DNA of 64,000 nt from Oscillatoriales cyanobacterium. Its GTDB lineage: Bacteria > Cyanobacteriota > Cyanobacteriia > Cyanobacteriales > Microcoleaceae. The position numbers and the translations under genes are program-made. The stretch's first letter is position 1. Each line of letters begins with the position of its first letter. Where the stretch lies: the NCBI GenBank assembly GCA_004293365.1, contig RDYN01000030.1, positions 1-64,000 of the forward strand, in the 5' to 3' direction. Positions 29,140 through 41,169 of the stretch are shown in pieces. The notes beneath the pieces are model-generated. The model did not search any database. It was not told the DNA's origin and saw only the letters and a program-made list of their open reading frames with translations.

Positions 29140-29895
29140 ATGGAAATGCTAAATGTCTTAACTGCCTTTAATGCTTTTCCCCTCGCTGAGTTGGAAGTAG
29201 GAAAGCATTTCTACTGGCACATAGGCAGTCTCAAAGTTCACGGACAGGTATTTATTACCTCCTGGATTGTGATTGCTCTCCTCCTGATAGCTTCCCTCGC
29301 GGCCACTCGCAATGTGCAGAGAATTCCGAGCGGAATGCAAAATTTCATGGAGTACGCCTTAGAATTCGTTCGAGACTTGGCTAGAAATCAACTCGGCGAG
29401 AAAGAGTACCGTCCTTGGCTGCCATTTATTGGCACATTGTTCCTGTTTATTTTTGTATCGAATTGGTCGGGAGCCTTGGTTCCTTGGAAGCTAATAAAAT
29501 TGCCAGCGGGCGAACTAGCTGCTCCGACTAATGACATCAACACGACGGTAGCACTCGCATTGCTGACTTCTTTGGCATATTTTTATGCAGGTTTCAGTAA
29601 GCGGGGTTTGGGTTACTTTACTAAGTACATCGAACCCACCCCAATTTTGTTACCGATCGCAATTTTGGAAGATTTCACCAAACCTCTTTCCCTGAGCTTC
29701 CGTTTATTTGGTAACATCTTAGCGGATGAATTAGTGGTGGCGGTGTTGGTGTTATTAGTTCCCCTGTTCGTACCTTTGCCCGTAATGATGTTGGGTCTGT
29801 TTACCAGTGCGATTCAAGCTTTGGTATTTGCCACCTTGGCAGGAGCTTACATTCACGAAGCATTGGAAGGACACGGCGACGATCATCACGATTAA
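29140..29895 (+). CDS. atpB: ATP synthase F0 subunit a
   Basis: Forms the proton half-channels beside the c-ring. The essential arginine sits in [19 protein letters not shown], and the C-terminal helices [24 protein letters not shown] match the family. The protein has 251 residues with five or six membrane spans. Called atpI in plastid-style naming. It follows atp1 by 39 bp and is separated from the subunit c gene by 181 bp that contain a short heptamer array. Confidence 0.96.
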   Translation: MEMLNVLTAFNAFPLAELEVGKHFYWHIGSLKVHGQVFITSWIVIALLLIASLAATRNVQRIPSGMQNFMEYALEFVRDLARNQLGEKEYRPWLPFIGTLFLFIFVSNWSGALVPWKLIKLPAGELAAPTNDINTTVALALLTSLAYFYAGFSKRGLGYFTKYIEPTPILLPIAILEDFTKPLSLSFRLFGNILADELVVAVLVLLVPLFVPLPVMMLGLFTSAIQALVFATLAGAYIHEALEGHGDDHHD

Positions 29896-29977
29896 CACTC
29901 TAAAATTGGGTAAAGGCTAATAGTAAAAAGTCAGGGATCGGCAGTCGAGTAATTAGGTTCGCGAGCGAGGACGCTCT

Positions 29978-30322
<345 letters not shown>

Positions 30323-30385
30323 TATTGAAGGATTGCCAAAAAGGGGCGGATGTCTTTCCGCCCCAAAAACAAGGAGGAACTAAAA

Positions 30386-30817
30386 GTGTTTGATTTTGAT
30401 GCAACTTTGCCATTGATGGCATTGCAGTTCCTAGTTTTGACGGTACTCCTCAATGCGGTTTTCTATAAGCCCTTGACTAAGGTTCTGGACGATCGGGACG
30501 AATACATTCGTACCGCTCAAGTGTCAGCTCAGGAACGCTTGGCAAAAGCCCAGAAATTAGCGCAGGAATACGACCAAAAACTGGGAGAAACTCGCAAACA
30601 GTCTCAAGCAGTAATTGCTACGGCTCAAGCGGATGCCAAAAAAATCGCGTCGGCAAAAGTAGCTGAGGCTCAAAAAGAAGCTCAAGTTTCGCGAGAAAAG
30701 GCAGGCCAAGAGATTGAGCAGCAAAAACAAGAGGCAATGCGCTCGCTAGAACAAGAGGTAGATACTCTGAGCCGACAAATTCTTGAAAAGCTATTGGGCA
30801 CAGCATTGGCCAAATAG
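30386..30817 (+). CDS. atpG: ATP synthase F0 subunit b'
   Basis: Second, diverged peripheral-stalk subunit found in phototrophs. The GTG at 30386 is preferred because AAGGAGGAA lies 10 bases before it and the product then begins with [21 protein letters not shown], the family start; an ATG at 30350 would add 12 polar residues. One membrane span precedes a long charged helix ([20 protein letters not shown] ...). 143 residues. Partner of the b subunit encoded just downstream. Confidence 0.93.
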   Translation: MFDFDATLPLMALQFLVLTVLLNAVFYKPLTKVLDDRDEYIRTAQVSAQERLAKAQKLAQEYDQKLGETRKQSQAVIATAQADAKKIASAKVAEAQKEAQVSREKAGQEIEQQKQEAMRSLEQEVDTLSRQILEKLLGTALAK

Positions 30818-30904
30818 CTCGATCGAACAGTTTTAGATTTTGGGTGAATTCTCAAATCTTAAATCGGTTCATCCAACCTGCACGCGCAATTATGGAAGAG
30901 AATC

Positions 30905-31432
30905 ATGGGGACTGTTTTATTGCTAGCCACAGAAGCTAGCGGGGAAGGTGGTTTCGGTTTAAATTTCGATATTTTAGAAACCAACCTGATTAACCTGAGC
31001 ATTGTTATTGGATTGCTGTTTTACTTCGGGCGCGGCTTTTTAGGAAATATCCTAGGCGAAAGACGTTCCGCCATCGAAGAGGCGATTAAAGATGCAGAAA
31101 CTCGCCAAAAAGATGCAGCGGCAGCTTTAGCAGAACAACAGCAAAAATTGACTCAGGCTCAAGCAGAAGCGGAACGGATTCGCTCCGCTGCTGAAGCAAA
31201 TGCGATCGTAGCAAAAGAAGCAATTCTAGCTCAAGCGGCGCAGGAAGTTGAACGCATGAAAGCAACAGCAGGTCAAGAGTTGGAAGCGGAGCGGGAAAGA
31301 GCGATCGCCCAACTGCGATCGACTGTTGTATCTTTGGCATTAGCAAAAGTGGAAGGTGAGTTAAAAACTAGCTTGGACGACAACGCCCAAAACCACTTAA
31401 TCGATCGCAGCATTGCGTTACTGGGAGGCTAA
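30905..31432 (+). CDS. atpF: ATP synthase F0 subunit b
   Basis: Peripheral-stalk subunit, 175 residues. After a short N-terminus ([20 protein letters not shown]) comes the membrane span [20 protein letters not shown], followed by a long alanine/glutamate-rich coiled coil that reaches to F1. ATG at 30905. Ends four bases before the delta subunit gene. Confidence 0.96.
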   Translation: MGTVLLLATEASGEGGFGLNFDILETNLINLSIVIGLLFYFGRGFLGNILGERRSAIEEAIKDAETRQKDAAAALAEQQQKLTQAQAEAERIRSAAEANAIVAKEAILAQAAQEVERMKATAGQELEAERERAIAQLRSTVVSLALAKVEGELKTSLDDNAQNHLIDRSIALLGG

Positions 31433-31435
31433 AAA

Positions 31436-31981
31436 GTGAGTATCGTTAGCACAGCAGTCTTACAGCCTTACTCATCTGCCTTGATGTCACTGGCTCAGTC
31501 CAGCAATCTCTCAGAAAAGTTCGGCGAAGACATTCGTTCTTTGCTTAGCCTGCTAGAAGGTTCGGAAGAATTGCGTCAATTTTTAGCCAATCCGCTGATT
31601 AAAGCTGATGCTAAAAAAGCCGTAATTGGGCAAATAGCGGGTGACGAAATGAACCCGTTGATGCACAACTTTCTGAAGCTTTTAGTAGATAAAGGAAGAA
31701 TTCTTTTTTTAGAAGGAATTGGTCAACAATACTTGGCAAAGCTGAGAGAACTCAACCAAACAGTATTGGCTGAAGTTACATCAGCAGTCCCGCTATCAGA
31801 CGCTCAACAGCAGACTGTACGCGAGAAAGTACAGGCGATGACGAGCGCTCGAAGCGTAGAAATTGAAACCAAAATTGACGCAGATTTAATCGGCGGTGTG
31901 GTAATTAAAGTAGGCTCTCAAGTAATTGATGCTAGTCTGCGGGGACAATTGCGCCGTCTGGGAATTCGCTTGAGTTCTTAA
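31436..31981 (+). CDS. atpH: ATP synthase F1 subunit delta
   Basis: Connects the peripheral stalk to the top of F1. 181 residues, starting at a GTG three bases after the subunit b stop. Family motifs are AQSSNLSEKFGEDIRSLLSL and, at the C-terminal end, IDADLIGGVVIKVGSQVIDASLRGQL. Plastid-style name atpD. The next gene, subunit alpha, is separated by a 318-bp repeat-containing spacer. Confidence 0.95.
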   Translation: MSIVSTAVLQPYSSALMSLAQSSNLSEKFGEDIRSLLSLLEGSEELRQFLANPLIKADAKKAVIGQIAGDEMNPLMHNFLKLLVDKGRILFLEGIGQQYLAKLRELNQTVLAEVTSAVPLSDAQQQTVREKVQAMTSARSVEIETKIDADLIGGVVIKVGSQVIDASLRGQLRRLGIRLSS

Positions 31982-33817
<1,836 letters not shown>

Positions 33818-34124
33818 TTAGCACGAAGTCTGTAGGGACTTAGGCCATGCCCAAGGCGTGTCAACTTAAGCTGTCAGTCCAGCAAATCCTCTGGATCACC
33901 CGGGAGTCCGACAGGGGTTTAAACCCCTGTCTAATAGCGAAAGTCCTCTGAAGAGGACTGAATAGCTCATTAGTCCTCTTTGAGAGGACTTTAGCTTTGA
34001 GGCAGGGGTTTTAACCCCTGCCGGACTGTGGGTTTAACGTGTTTTTTGAAACCAATGGGCTCTTGGAGTCTCCCTACCGCGGCTAAGAACTCAGAAATAA
34101 AGGCTAAGAAAAAAGGAGAAAGTT
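33818..34124. other. Spacer between alpha and gamma subunit genes
   Basis: Dominated by the third three-stem element (33905-34027). A GGAGAAAG ribosome site for the gamma gene stands at about 34113. A hairpin this strong between operon genes could slow transcription or protect one side of the message; this is inference. Confidence 0.55.
33905..34027. repeat. Three-stem dispersed element, copy 3 (inside the atp operon)
   Basis: AGTCCGACAGGGGTTTAAACCCC, AAGTCCTCTGAAGAGGACT, TTAGTCCTCTTTGAGAGGAC and CAGGGGTTTTAACCCCTGCCGGACT. Outer AGTCCG and CGGACT close the structure. The most compact of the three copies and a good reference for the fold. Confidence 0.88.
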
Positions 34125-35075
34125 ATGGCAAATCTGAAAACTATTCGCGATCGCATTAAGTCGGTCAAGAACACTAAAAAGATTACAGAAGCAATGCGCT
34201 TGGTGGCTGCTGCTAAGGTGCGCCGCGCTCAAGAACAGGTGACTGCTACTCGTCCTTTTGCCGATCGACTGGCAGAAGTATTGTACGGTTTGGCAGAACG
34301 CTTGAAGTTTGAAAGCCAGGATTTACCGCTGCTGAAAAAACGTGAAGTCAGAACAGTCGGACTTTTGGTCGTTTCGGGCGATCGGGGTTTGTGCGGCGGT
34401 TACAACGGTAACATCATTAGATACGCCGAAAATCGCGCCAAGGAAATCAAAGCTGAAGGCTTAAACTACAAATTCGTGTTGGTAGGACGCAAATCTACTC
34501 AGTATTTCCAGCGCCGGGAACAGCCAATTGATGCTACTTACACTAACTTAGAACAAATTCCCACAGCACCGGAAGCAGCGCAAATTGCTGACGAATTGCT
34601 GTCTTTGTTCCTGTCAGGAACTGTGGACAGAGTTGAGCTAGTCTACACTAAGTTTGTGTCGCTAATTAGTTCGCGCCCAGTAATTCAAACCTTGTTACCC
34701 CTCGACCCCCAAGGTTTTGAAACTCCCGATGATGAAATCTTCCGCTTGACAACGAAAGGCGGACAGTTTCAAGTATCGCGGGAAAAAGTTTCTAAGCCTA
34801 CGAAGAGTTTGCCGCGCGACATGATTTTCGAGCAAGATCCGGCGCAAATTCTGGAGGCACTTTTGCCTTTGTATTTGAACAACCAATTGCTGCGGGCTTT
34901 GCAAGAGTCTGCTGCTAGCGAGTTGGCTGCGCGGATGACGGCGATGAACAATGCTAGTGAGAATGCTAGCGATTTGATCGGTAGTTTGACGCTGACTTAT
35001 AACAAGGCGCGGCAAGCGGCAATTACTCAGGAAATTCTGGAAGTTTGCGGCGGTGCTGAGGCTTTGAACGGTTAA
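34125..35075 (+). CDS. atpC: ATP synthase F1 subunit gamma
   Basis: Central rotor shaft of F1, 316 residues. The N-terminal helix [20 protein letters not shown] and the C-terminal helix [27 protein letters not shown]-type region are characteristic (visible as [19 protein letters not shown]). There is no cysteine pair of the plant redox switch in the central region, as expected for cyanobacteria. It ends the operon. Called atpG in bacterial naming. Confidence 0.97.
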   Translation: MANLKTIRDRIKSVKNTKKITEAMRLVAAAKVRRAQEQVTATRPFADRLAEVLYGLAERLKFESQDLPLLKKREVRTVGLLVVSGDRGLCGGYNGNIIRYAENRAKEIKAEGLNYKFVLVGRKSTQYFQRREQPIDATYTNLEQIPTAPEAAQIADELLSLFLSGTVDRVELVYTKFVSLISSRPVIQTLLPLDPQGFETPDDEIFRLTTKGGQFQVSREKVSKPTKSLPRDMIFEQDPAQILEALLPLYLNNQLLRALQESAASELAARMTAMNNASENASDLIGSLTLTYNKARQAAITQEILEVCGGAEALNG

Positions 35076-35191
35076 GTTAGGGTTGACAATTTGTTTGTTT
35101 TATGGTATGCGTCTGGGGGAACTCAGGCGCTATTTTTTTAGCGTGATATCCCTTTATGACTGGGCGATTGAAATCGCGTCTATACAAACAA

Positions 35192-35209
35192 AGTCGGCCT
35201 ACGCCGACT
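35192..35209. terminator. Possible terminator hairpin after the atp operon
   Basis: Perfect seven-base arms AGTCGGC and GCCGACT with a four-base loop. Short and without a following T-run, so only tentative. Confidence 0.35.
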
Positions 35210-35278
35210 GAAAAATAACGGGTGCCTCAAACCCGGATTTGGTATTACACAGCCTCTATAATACGAGGGTTTATAATT

Positions 35279-35340
35279 GTAGGGTGCGTCGCTGTGACTA
35301 TTTTGGCTATTGACAGCGATTCACTCTTCGACGCACCGCG
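35279..35340. repeat. GTAGGGTGCGTCG hairpin element
   Basis: GTAGGGTGCGTCGCTGTGA faces TCGACGCACCGCG across 30 nt. Related to the cluster at 21220-21466 and to 46771 and 46952. Confidence 0.75.
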
Positions 35341-35437
35341 ATAATCTCCCGGAAGTCACGACGATCGCGATCGGGGACGATCGCACTGCACTAATAAAAA
35401 TTATGATTCCGATGCCAGTTTCCACAATATTACTCAG

Positions 35438-36037
35438 ATGATTTTCTCACAGTTAGATGAATATTTAAACCAGGAATTTTCGCCGGAATCGATCGATCGC
35501 ATCCTGGAACAAAATCCTGAATCCGCACTGGCTTGGGTCAAAAATACATTATCGCCTCAAACCACCGCACCGCAAGACTTTAACTGGCTTTTATTAGCCG
35601 ATATTTCCTCTGCGAAGGCTCGAAAAGGTGAAAATAATGCGGGTTTGTTCGATCGCGCTTGGGCAGAAGTAGCAACGGCAATTTACGATCGACTAGCTGA
35701 AGCCGCGGAACAGAAAAAACCGGGTAGTGGCGAGTCTGTGAGGATTTCTTCAATGATGTTGCGGGCTGGGGCGATCGCAAAATACGGAATAGTTCCCAAC
35801 GATTCAGTTTTGGATGTTAACTTAATTCTACAGTGGTTTTGGGATAACATCAAAGATTCGCGGGAAGATGTGGAACAAAAGGCTGCTAATTGGAAAACGC
35901 TTCCTATTGAAGAAATTCGAGAGTTAAGACAGCTTAAAAATCGTTTGAAAGTTATCACAGCACTCTCTAAAAGCGATAAGTATGTGTTAGATGAAGAAAT
36001 CAAAACATGGCTTGCGTTGCGAGAGAAACTACCCTAG
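35438..36037 (+). CDS. Hypothetical protein, mostly helical
   Basis: A 199-residue soluble, acidic, probably all-helical protein (MIFSQLDEYLNQEFSPES at the start; LRQLKNRLKVITALSKSDK near the end). No family recognised and no motif that suggests catalysis. It is convergent with the CHAT gene and its stop lies 135 bp from that gene's end. Coding bias (frequent GCGATCGC, ordinary codon use) supports it as real. Confidence 0.65.
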   Translation: MIFSQLDEYLNQEFSPESIDRILEQNPESALAWVKNTLSPQTTAPQDFNWLLLADISSAKARKGENNAGLFDRAWAEVATAIYDRLAEAAEQKKPGSGESVRISSMMLRAGAIAKYGIVPNDSVLDVNLILQWFWDNIKDSREDVEQKAANWKTLPIEEIRELRQLKNRLKVITALSKSDKYVLDEEIKTWLALREKLP

Positions 36038-36171
36038 AAAAACCTCTTCAGCAGGCGGATTTTATGTTAAATTTTGTTCGCTCGTTCTTCCAACTACCGC
36101 TGAAAAGACTTTTGACTTTCTCCAGACGGTTTACCGAGAATGATATTTTTGACGCTATGCTGTTGTTTCTC

Positions 36172-39100
36172 CTACGCCAAACCCTGGGATACAAACCCCG
36201 CCCAATAATGGGGACTGACAAAGGGCAATGTTTCCCGACACAGCAAATCTAATCGCACTCGCACATTTTTGACAATTTCTGCTTGCTGTTCTCCGCTGGG
36301 TTGTCGATCGAAATAATATTCTAACTGCCGTTTATACTTAGCAGATAACTCATCACCTGTCAAGTTACGCAGCTTAAATTGTGCTTGGCGCATCGCTTCC
36401 GATCGACTCTTGTCCTGCTTTTCCTGATAATATAAAATGCAAAACAAAGCGGTTGCTAAATCGTCCACAGCCCACAAGGTACTGACCACATTTCGCGCAC
36501 CTGCACATAGGAAACCGGTGGCAATGGAGAGCGGATCATCGGTAATTTCGGTGAGGGTTAAATTGGTTTCGCAGCAGGAGAGGAAGACTTCCGCTAGATA
36601 CGAAAATCTCCAGGTAAAAATACGACCGAGGTTGATGTTGCCGTCAAATAATAGCAGTTTGGATTCCAGGGAATTATTCAGGTCGGAACTGGCGTGATGG
36701 CTGGAATGGATGCCTTGTACTCGATCGAGTAAATTTTGATAGTTGCTAATAGTTGCTTGCTGGTATTGGAGGCGATGATTTTTATCGACTTGGTGCATAG
36801 TTGCGAGGGTTTCACACTCGTAGCCTGTGAAAACGAGGTCGCCTGTGGCATTTTCCACGATTCCCATTTTGGCAGGTTTGAGGTTGCCGCGCTGGTGGCA
36901 AAAGTTGAGTATTTGGCAACTGGGAACGATGCGAATGCGGAATCGATCGCTGAGGTATTCGGGTTGTTGGGGTGGGGTTTTGGCAGGGGTGTCAGTGATT
37001 TCGCTCATATCAAGGCTTGAGCCACGTGTTTTATCGGATGCTGTCTCGATGTGGGGAATAGAAATATTGTTTAAAGGTAAGGCGGCAAAGGGGATTTGAT
37101 GCAGGGACAGGTGAGGAATTACAATCAGTTCTTTGATGTCCTTGAGATGTGACTCAATCAGTTTCTTGAGTTGCAGGCGGTTGGCAAGTTTTGGTAGAAC
37201 CATGCTTATTCGCTTCAACCAAACGTTCTTGATTTTTAGCTTCATTTGGTTAGATTCTATATCGAATTGTTGTCGATCTAGTTTTCGCTCAGAACCTCCT
37301 GCTAATTTGACGGTAATATTTTCGGCTTTTATGTTGATGCTCTCAAGGTCATTTAATTTAATCTTGAGAAGTTTAGCTGCTACGAGAGCGGCCATTTTTT
37401 GGAGGTGATAGTAAGGTGTTAGCCAGTTATTTAATAGCCAATTTTGTAATTTTTTAAGTCCCTGACCTTCGCAGGTGTGCAGTTGTAGCGGTTGATTTGG
37501 CCGCAATATGAAAATGTGGGTATGCTTATCGGTGGTGTAAAAATTGAGGATGGCGGTTTCGGTATCGGGAATTAACTCTTGCATATTCTTGAAAGTGAGG
37601 AGTTCTGGTTGCAATTGACCCGCCAGAACTTGGTCTTTAGTGCGAATTTTCAGCCAAGTTTTCTGTTGTTCTGCTTCTAATTCTTGAATATTTTGGAGGA
37701 TAGCATCGCCGTTGGGGGTTGGCTGGGGAGTGGCAGCAAGTGCTTTCACACTCTCATTTTCAGAGAAACGCAAACGATAGATTTGCTGTTGTAGGTCATA
37801 GTATTCTTCTACTTCGGGGGTAATTTCGCTTTTGGGGTAGAGGTCTTTACTAGCGAAGAATAAGTCGGCGAGGTGGCGGGAACGCGAACGCTCTGCGGTT
37901 TCAACGGCTTTATCGTATTGTTCGAGGTTAATGTAGCACTGAAGAGTATTGGTATAAACGGAGATAGCTTCTTTAATGATTTTTTGGCGACGTTTGTCGG
38001 TGGTCGCTCCTTGACGGAGATTTTCGACAGCTTGCATAGCTGATTCGTATCCTTTTAAGGCGAGTTTCCAGTCGCCTTTTATAATACCAATATGACCCAG
38101 GCTACGACCTGTTGTGAAGCATTCGACTGGCATAGTTTCAGGGGTGGCAATTTTGAGGCAGTCGCAAAAGTTCTTAATGGCTCTATCTGTTTGATCCCAT
38201 AGCTGGTAAGCTAAGCCTAAATTTCCCAGAGCAGCCACTTCTCCTCTGCTATCTTTGATTTTCTGACTAATATCCAAACACTTTTCATAGTAGTGAATAG
38301 CTTGCTCGTATTGTTCCAAAAATTTGTAAGCCAAGCCTAAATTTCCCAGACAAGCTGCTTCCCCTCTACGGTCTTTGATTTTATGAGTAATGTCTAAAGA
38401 CTTTTTGTAGTAATCAATTGCTTGTTCATATTGTCTCAGAGAGTTGTAAGCATTACCTAAATTGCCCAGAGAATTTGCTTGCCCTCCGAGGTCATTTATT
38501 TCCTTGCTAATTTCAAACTGCCGTTGGTGGCAATCAATCGCTTTTTCATATTCTTCCAGAGAGTCGTAAGCATTACCTAAATTGCCCAGAGAATTTGCTT
38601 GCCCTCTGGCGTCATTTATTTCCCTACTAATTTCAAACTGCTGTTTGTGGTAATCAATGGCTACTTCATATTGTCCTAAACAGTTGTAAGCACAGCCTAA
38701 ATTTCCTAGAGAATTAGCTTTCCCTTTTCGGTCTGAGATTTTGTGACTGATTTTTAAAGACTTTTTGTGGTACTTAATCGCTTTTTTATATTCTCCATGC
38801 AAGAGGTAAGCAATACCTAGAGAGTTATAGGGATTCCATAAACTTTGAAAAGCAACCGCTTCCTTTTTACTATTTTTGATTTTTCGACAAATGCGTAAAG
38901 ACTTTAGATAGTAACCTAGCGCTTCTTTGTTAGAGTTCTGAGAGTAGGAAGCATGACCTAAATTTACTAAACAACTAGCTTCTCCTTCACAATCGTAAAT
39001 GGCTTTATATATGATAAGGCAGTTTTGCCAGCAATCAGAAGCAATGGTAAATTTTTGGCTGTGAAATTGCTTTTCTCCCCACTTGAATACAATATTTGCA

Positions 39101-39360
39101 GCCTTTTTTCTGATTTCGTTTGATTGCCGATCGCTACCAATAAATTCTCCGATCACTTGCAAGACAAGGTTTTTTAAACAGTTAGCCTCATTCTGGTCGC
39201 CGTTATCATCTGACTCTTTAATCAGTGCGATTATTGTTGCCAAAAGTTCTGGTTCCACCAACTCAGAATATTCTTTTAAGATTTGCTCTTCTTTGCCGCT
39301 AGTGCATTCGCGCATTTTTTTGATGAGTTGTAAATAGGCATTCATGCGATTGTCGTCCAT
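36172..39360 (-). CDS. TPR-CHAT protein (caspase-fold protease-like)
   Basis: A 1062-residue protein with at least seven tetratricopeptide repeats (about residues 130-430) of the LGNLGxAYxxLxxYExAI type, a helical middle, and a C-terminal CHAT domain (roughly 740-1062). The probable catalytic pair is His889 in IHSSHHASSD and Cys930 in FLSCCETN; the usual HG is HA here. CHAT proteases are clan CD peptidases used in bacterial cell-death and immune pathways, but others have unknown targets. It lies 46 bp after the membrane coiled-coil gene at 39407, in the same direction, so the two form a likely operon. Neighbouring TPR units are very similar at DNA level (38460-38700), indicating recent repeat expansion. 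Confidence 0.9.
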   Translation of the reverse strand: MDDNRMNAYLQLIKKMRECTSGKEEQILKEYSELVEPELLATIIALIKESDDNGDQNEANCLKNLVLQVIGEFIGSDRQSNEIRKKAANIVFKWGEKQFHSQKFTIASDCWQNCLIIYKAIYDCEGEASCLVNLGHASYSQNSNKEALGYYLKSLRICRKIKNSKKEAVAFQSLWNPYNSLGIAYLLHGEYKKAIKYHKKSLKISHKISDRKGKANSLGNLGCAYNCLGQYEVAIDYHKQQFEISREINDARGQANSLGNLGNAYDSLEEYEKAIDCHQRQFEISKEINDLGGQANSLGNLGNAYNSLRQYEQAIDYYKKSLDITHKIKDRRGEAACLGNLGLAYKFLEQYEQAIHYYEKCLDISQKIKDSRGEVAALGNLGLAYQLWDQTDRAIKNFCDCLKIATPETMPVECFTTGRSLGHIGIIKGDWKLALKGYESAMQAVENLRQGATTDKRRQKIIKEAISVYTNTLQCYINLEQYDKAVETAERSRSRHLADLFFASKDLYPKSEITPEVEEYYDLQQQIYRLRFSENESVKALAATPQPTPNGDAILQNIQELEAEQQKTWLKIRTKDQVLAGQLQPELLTFKNMQELIPDTETAILNFYTTDKHTHIFILRPNQPLQLHTCEGQGLKKLQNWLLNNWLTPYYHLQKMAALVAAKLLKIKLNDLESINIKAENITVKLAGGSERKLDRQQFDIESNQMKLKIKNVWLKRISMVLPKLANRLQLKKLIESHLKDIKELIVIPHLSLHQIPFAALPLNNISIPHIETASDKTRGSSLDMSEITDTPAKTPPQQPEYLSDRFRIRIVPSCQILNFCHQRGNLKPAKMGIVENATGDLVFTGYECETLATMHQVDKNHRLQYQQATISNYQNLLDRVQGIHSSHHASSDLNNSLESKLLLFDGNINLGRIFTWRFSYLAEVFLSCCETNLTLTEITDDPLSIATGFLCAGARNVVSTLWAVDDLATALFCILYYQEKQDKSRSEAMRQAQFKLRNLTGDELSAKYKRQLEYYFDRQPSGEQQAEIVKNVRVRLDLLCRETLPFVSPHYWAGFVSQGLA

Positions 39361-39406
39361 TGTTATTTTTTGACCTTTTTTGTAATTGAGACTGTTACAC
39401 CGAAGT

Positions 39407-40981
39407 TTATTGTTCCACTACCTGAAAATTTTTATAAAAAACGTGCCAATTGTCTTGCTGTTGCAATTGTTCAGATAACTCCTTAATTCGTTCAGCATTC
39501 AATTCTGGTAACGGTTCTTCTCGTTTTGGACTCAGCCAAGGTAATTCCAAATGTTTCTCAAAGACAATTGCTAAAAACTCTTCCTTTCCCGTTTGTTTAA
39601 ATAGAAACTTTTGCCCGGTTTTCTCAGCCCAAGAATCCTTTTGGGGTAGCAAAAACTGGGGGGTTTTGATAATCGGGTTTATAGCATAACCGAAAGACGG
39701 ACAATATACAATCACCCCCTGTTTGCTACGGTTAAACAACAGCAATTGATAATTAAGATATTCTAAATTAATCACCATCCAAAGCAACTTATGAGCAGAA
39801 ATAGTTGGCGGAATCTCCGATGGTATTGGCGGTTCAAAATATGAACTTTTATCATTTCCTACTACCAGGGCTGCATCCTCATCCTCCTTTGTTAAAAACT
39901 TTAGCCAATTAGGAGAATCCTTAGATTGTTTCTGCTGCAAGAATTGCCAAAAGTTAGTTTGCAATGTTTTAAGATCGGTGATATTTGCGATGTGACTGAC
40001 CAGTTCTTTATATTGCCGTTGGGATTGTTCGCTCAAATTTTTAAGGCGATCGAGAATAGTGTTATTATTTTCTAATAACTCCGTGATGCCAGTTTGCATC
40101 AACCCCATTTTCTGTAAAACCTCCTGAAAACCAGAATCAATTTGTCTGGCAACGCTTTTTAATTCCGCAGCGATTTCCTCTTGATTATTTTGAGACAACA
40201 ATTCCAGCCGTTTCTCAAATTCATCTAAATTAAAATCTTTCGGAATTGCTGACGGGTTTTGCTGTTTAATTTCATCAAGCCGTTGCAATATTAGATTGTG
40301 ATGTGCGTCAATTTGCGATCGCATCACCCCGAACAAATCCAAAACCATCCCGGCAAAAGCTTTTCCGTCCGATTGAAAATCCTCTTTCAGGACTTCCCGC
40401 AACGCTTTGGGGAAAATTTCATAAAGGCGAGTGGCAATATCAGTTATGACAGGTTGTGTCAAAGTCACTTCTGCTTCCGACTGCAAATAATTAAGCAACC
40501 TTTCCCACAAACTCATATCTAAGGCAGTTAGATTGGTAAAATATTCTGGGCGATTAGCAAAAAATTCTGTTAATTGTGATTCCTGAATAGGTGCATATTC
40601 CCCCGGTAAATCTTTAACTATATTTTCCCATTTTTCATCTGCCAGTTTCGCCATTTTTCGCAAGCTGGTTTTCGTTGCTTCTGGAAAATCTTGTGAGTTG
40701 ACAGCAAGGACAATCACTGTGGCGATCGCTTTGCCTACGGTTTTTGTCAAATCATTATTTGTGAGAATATTTTTATCTTTCCCTTGTTCAGTTAAAATGT
40801 CGCTGATGTCATTTGTCACAATCCCACCAGCAACACTTGCTAAAATGCTTCCCACCACCGCAACGGGTACACTCACCACCGATATACCACCCAGTACGCT
40901 ACAAACCGTCCCCACTGCCAAAGCTGTGCTAAACGTACCGAGGCGGATGTATGCCTGTTTTGTTAATTTTGCCGATTCCAT
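39407..40981 (-). CDS. Membrane-anchored coiled-coil protein, possible DUF4384-like C-terminus
   Basis: A 524-residue protein. Residues about 15-58 form a glycine-rich hydrophobic pair (LALGTVCSVLGGISV-like, VAVVGSILASVAGGIV). The central part (about 240-340) is a coiled coil rich in Q, E and L (RLELLSQNNQEEIAAELKSV). The end (about 390-500) has NYQLLLFNRSKQGVIVYCPS and FLAIVFEKHLELPWL, similar in pattern to DUF4384 domains that accompany caspase-like proteins. It is the first gene of a pair with the CHAT-TPR gene. A role as membrane effector or sensor is possible but is inference. Confidence 0.6.
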   Translation of the reverse strand: MESAKLTKQAYIRLGTFSTALAVGTVCSVLGGISVVSVPVAVVGSILASVAGGIVTNDISDILTEQGKDKNILTNNDLTKTVGKAIATVIVLAVNSQDFPEATKTSLRKMAKLADEKWENIVKDLPGEYAPIQESQLTEFFANRPEYFTNLTALDMSLWERLLNYLQSEAEVTLTQPVITDIATRLYEIFPKALREVLKEDFQSDGKAFAGMVLDLFGVMRSQIDAHHNLILQRLDEIKQQNPSAIPKDFNLDEFEKRLELLSQNNQEEIAAELKSVARQIDSGFQEVLQKMGLMQTGITELLENNNTILDRLKNLSEQSQRQYKELVSHIANITDLKTLQTNFWQFLQQKQSKDSPNWLKFLTKEDEDAALVVGNDKSSYFEPPIPSEIPPTISAHKLLWMVINLEYLNYQLLLFNRSKQGVIVYCPSFGYAINPIIKTPQFLLPQKDSWAEKTGQKFLFKQTGKEEFLAIVFEKHLELPWLSPKREEPLPELNAERIKELSEQLQQQDNWHVFYKNFQVVEQ

Positions 40982-41052
40982 AAGAGGTTAGTGGCTAAGC
41001 TTTGATGATTACCATAACAAAAATTTTTGCCTTGTTTGGTTGTTTGCACTAT

Positions 41053-41092
41053 TGCATTAGTATGCAGTATAGCATATAGTTTAACTAATGCA
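41053..41092. promoter_or_regulatory. Candidate operator palindrome upstream of a small RHH gene
   Basis: TGCATTAGT (41053-41061) and ACTAATGCA (41084-41092) face each other over 22 nt, with a further pair TATGCAG/TGTATGCA nearby. It lies about 80 bp before the gene at 41170 and between it and the membrane coiled-coil gene, in a divergent promoter region. Confidence 0.4.
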
Positions 41093-41169
41093 CCTGTATG
41101 CAAAAAGCTGGTTTTTGGGCAAACTTCATAAAATGTCAAAATATATATGTTGTCAAGCCTTGAGCCTGT

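Larger units (their letters stand above)
35076..35437. other. Gap after the atp operon
   Basis: Contains a small perfect hairpin AGTCGGC-CTAC-GCCGACT at 35192-35209 and a GTAGGGTGCGTCG...CGACGCACC element at 35279-35340. The first may act as terminator of the atp operon, though it has no T-run on this strand. Confidence 0.5.

Noticed and set aside
36007-36252. 81-codon frame between the hypothetical gene at 35438 and the CHAT gene
   Set aside because: Overlaps both neighbours and matches no family.
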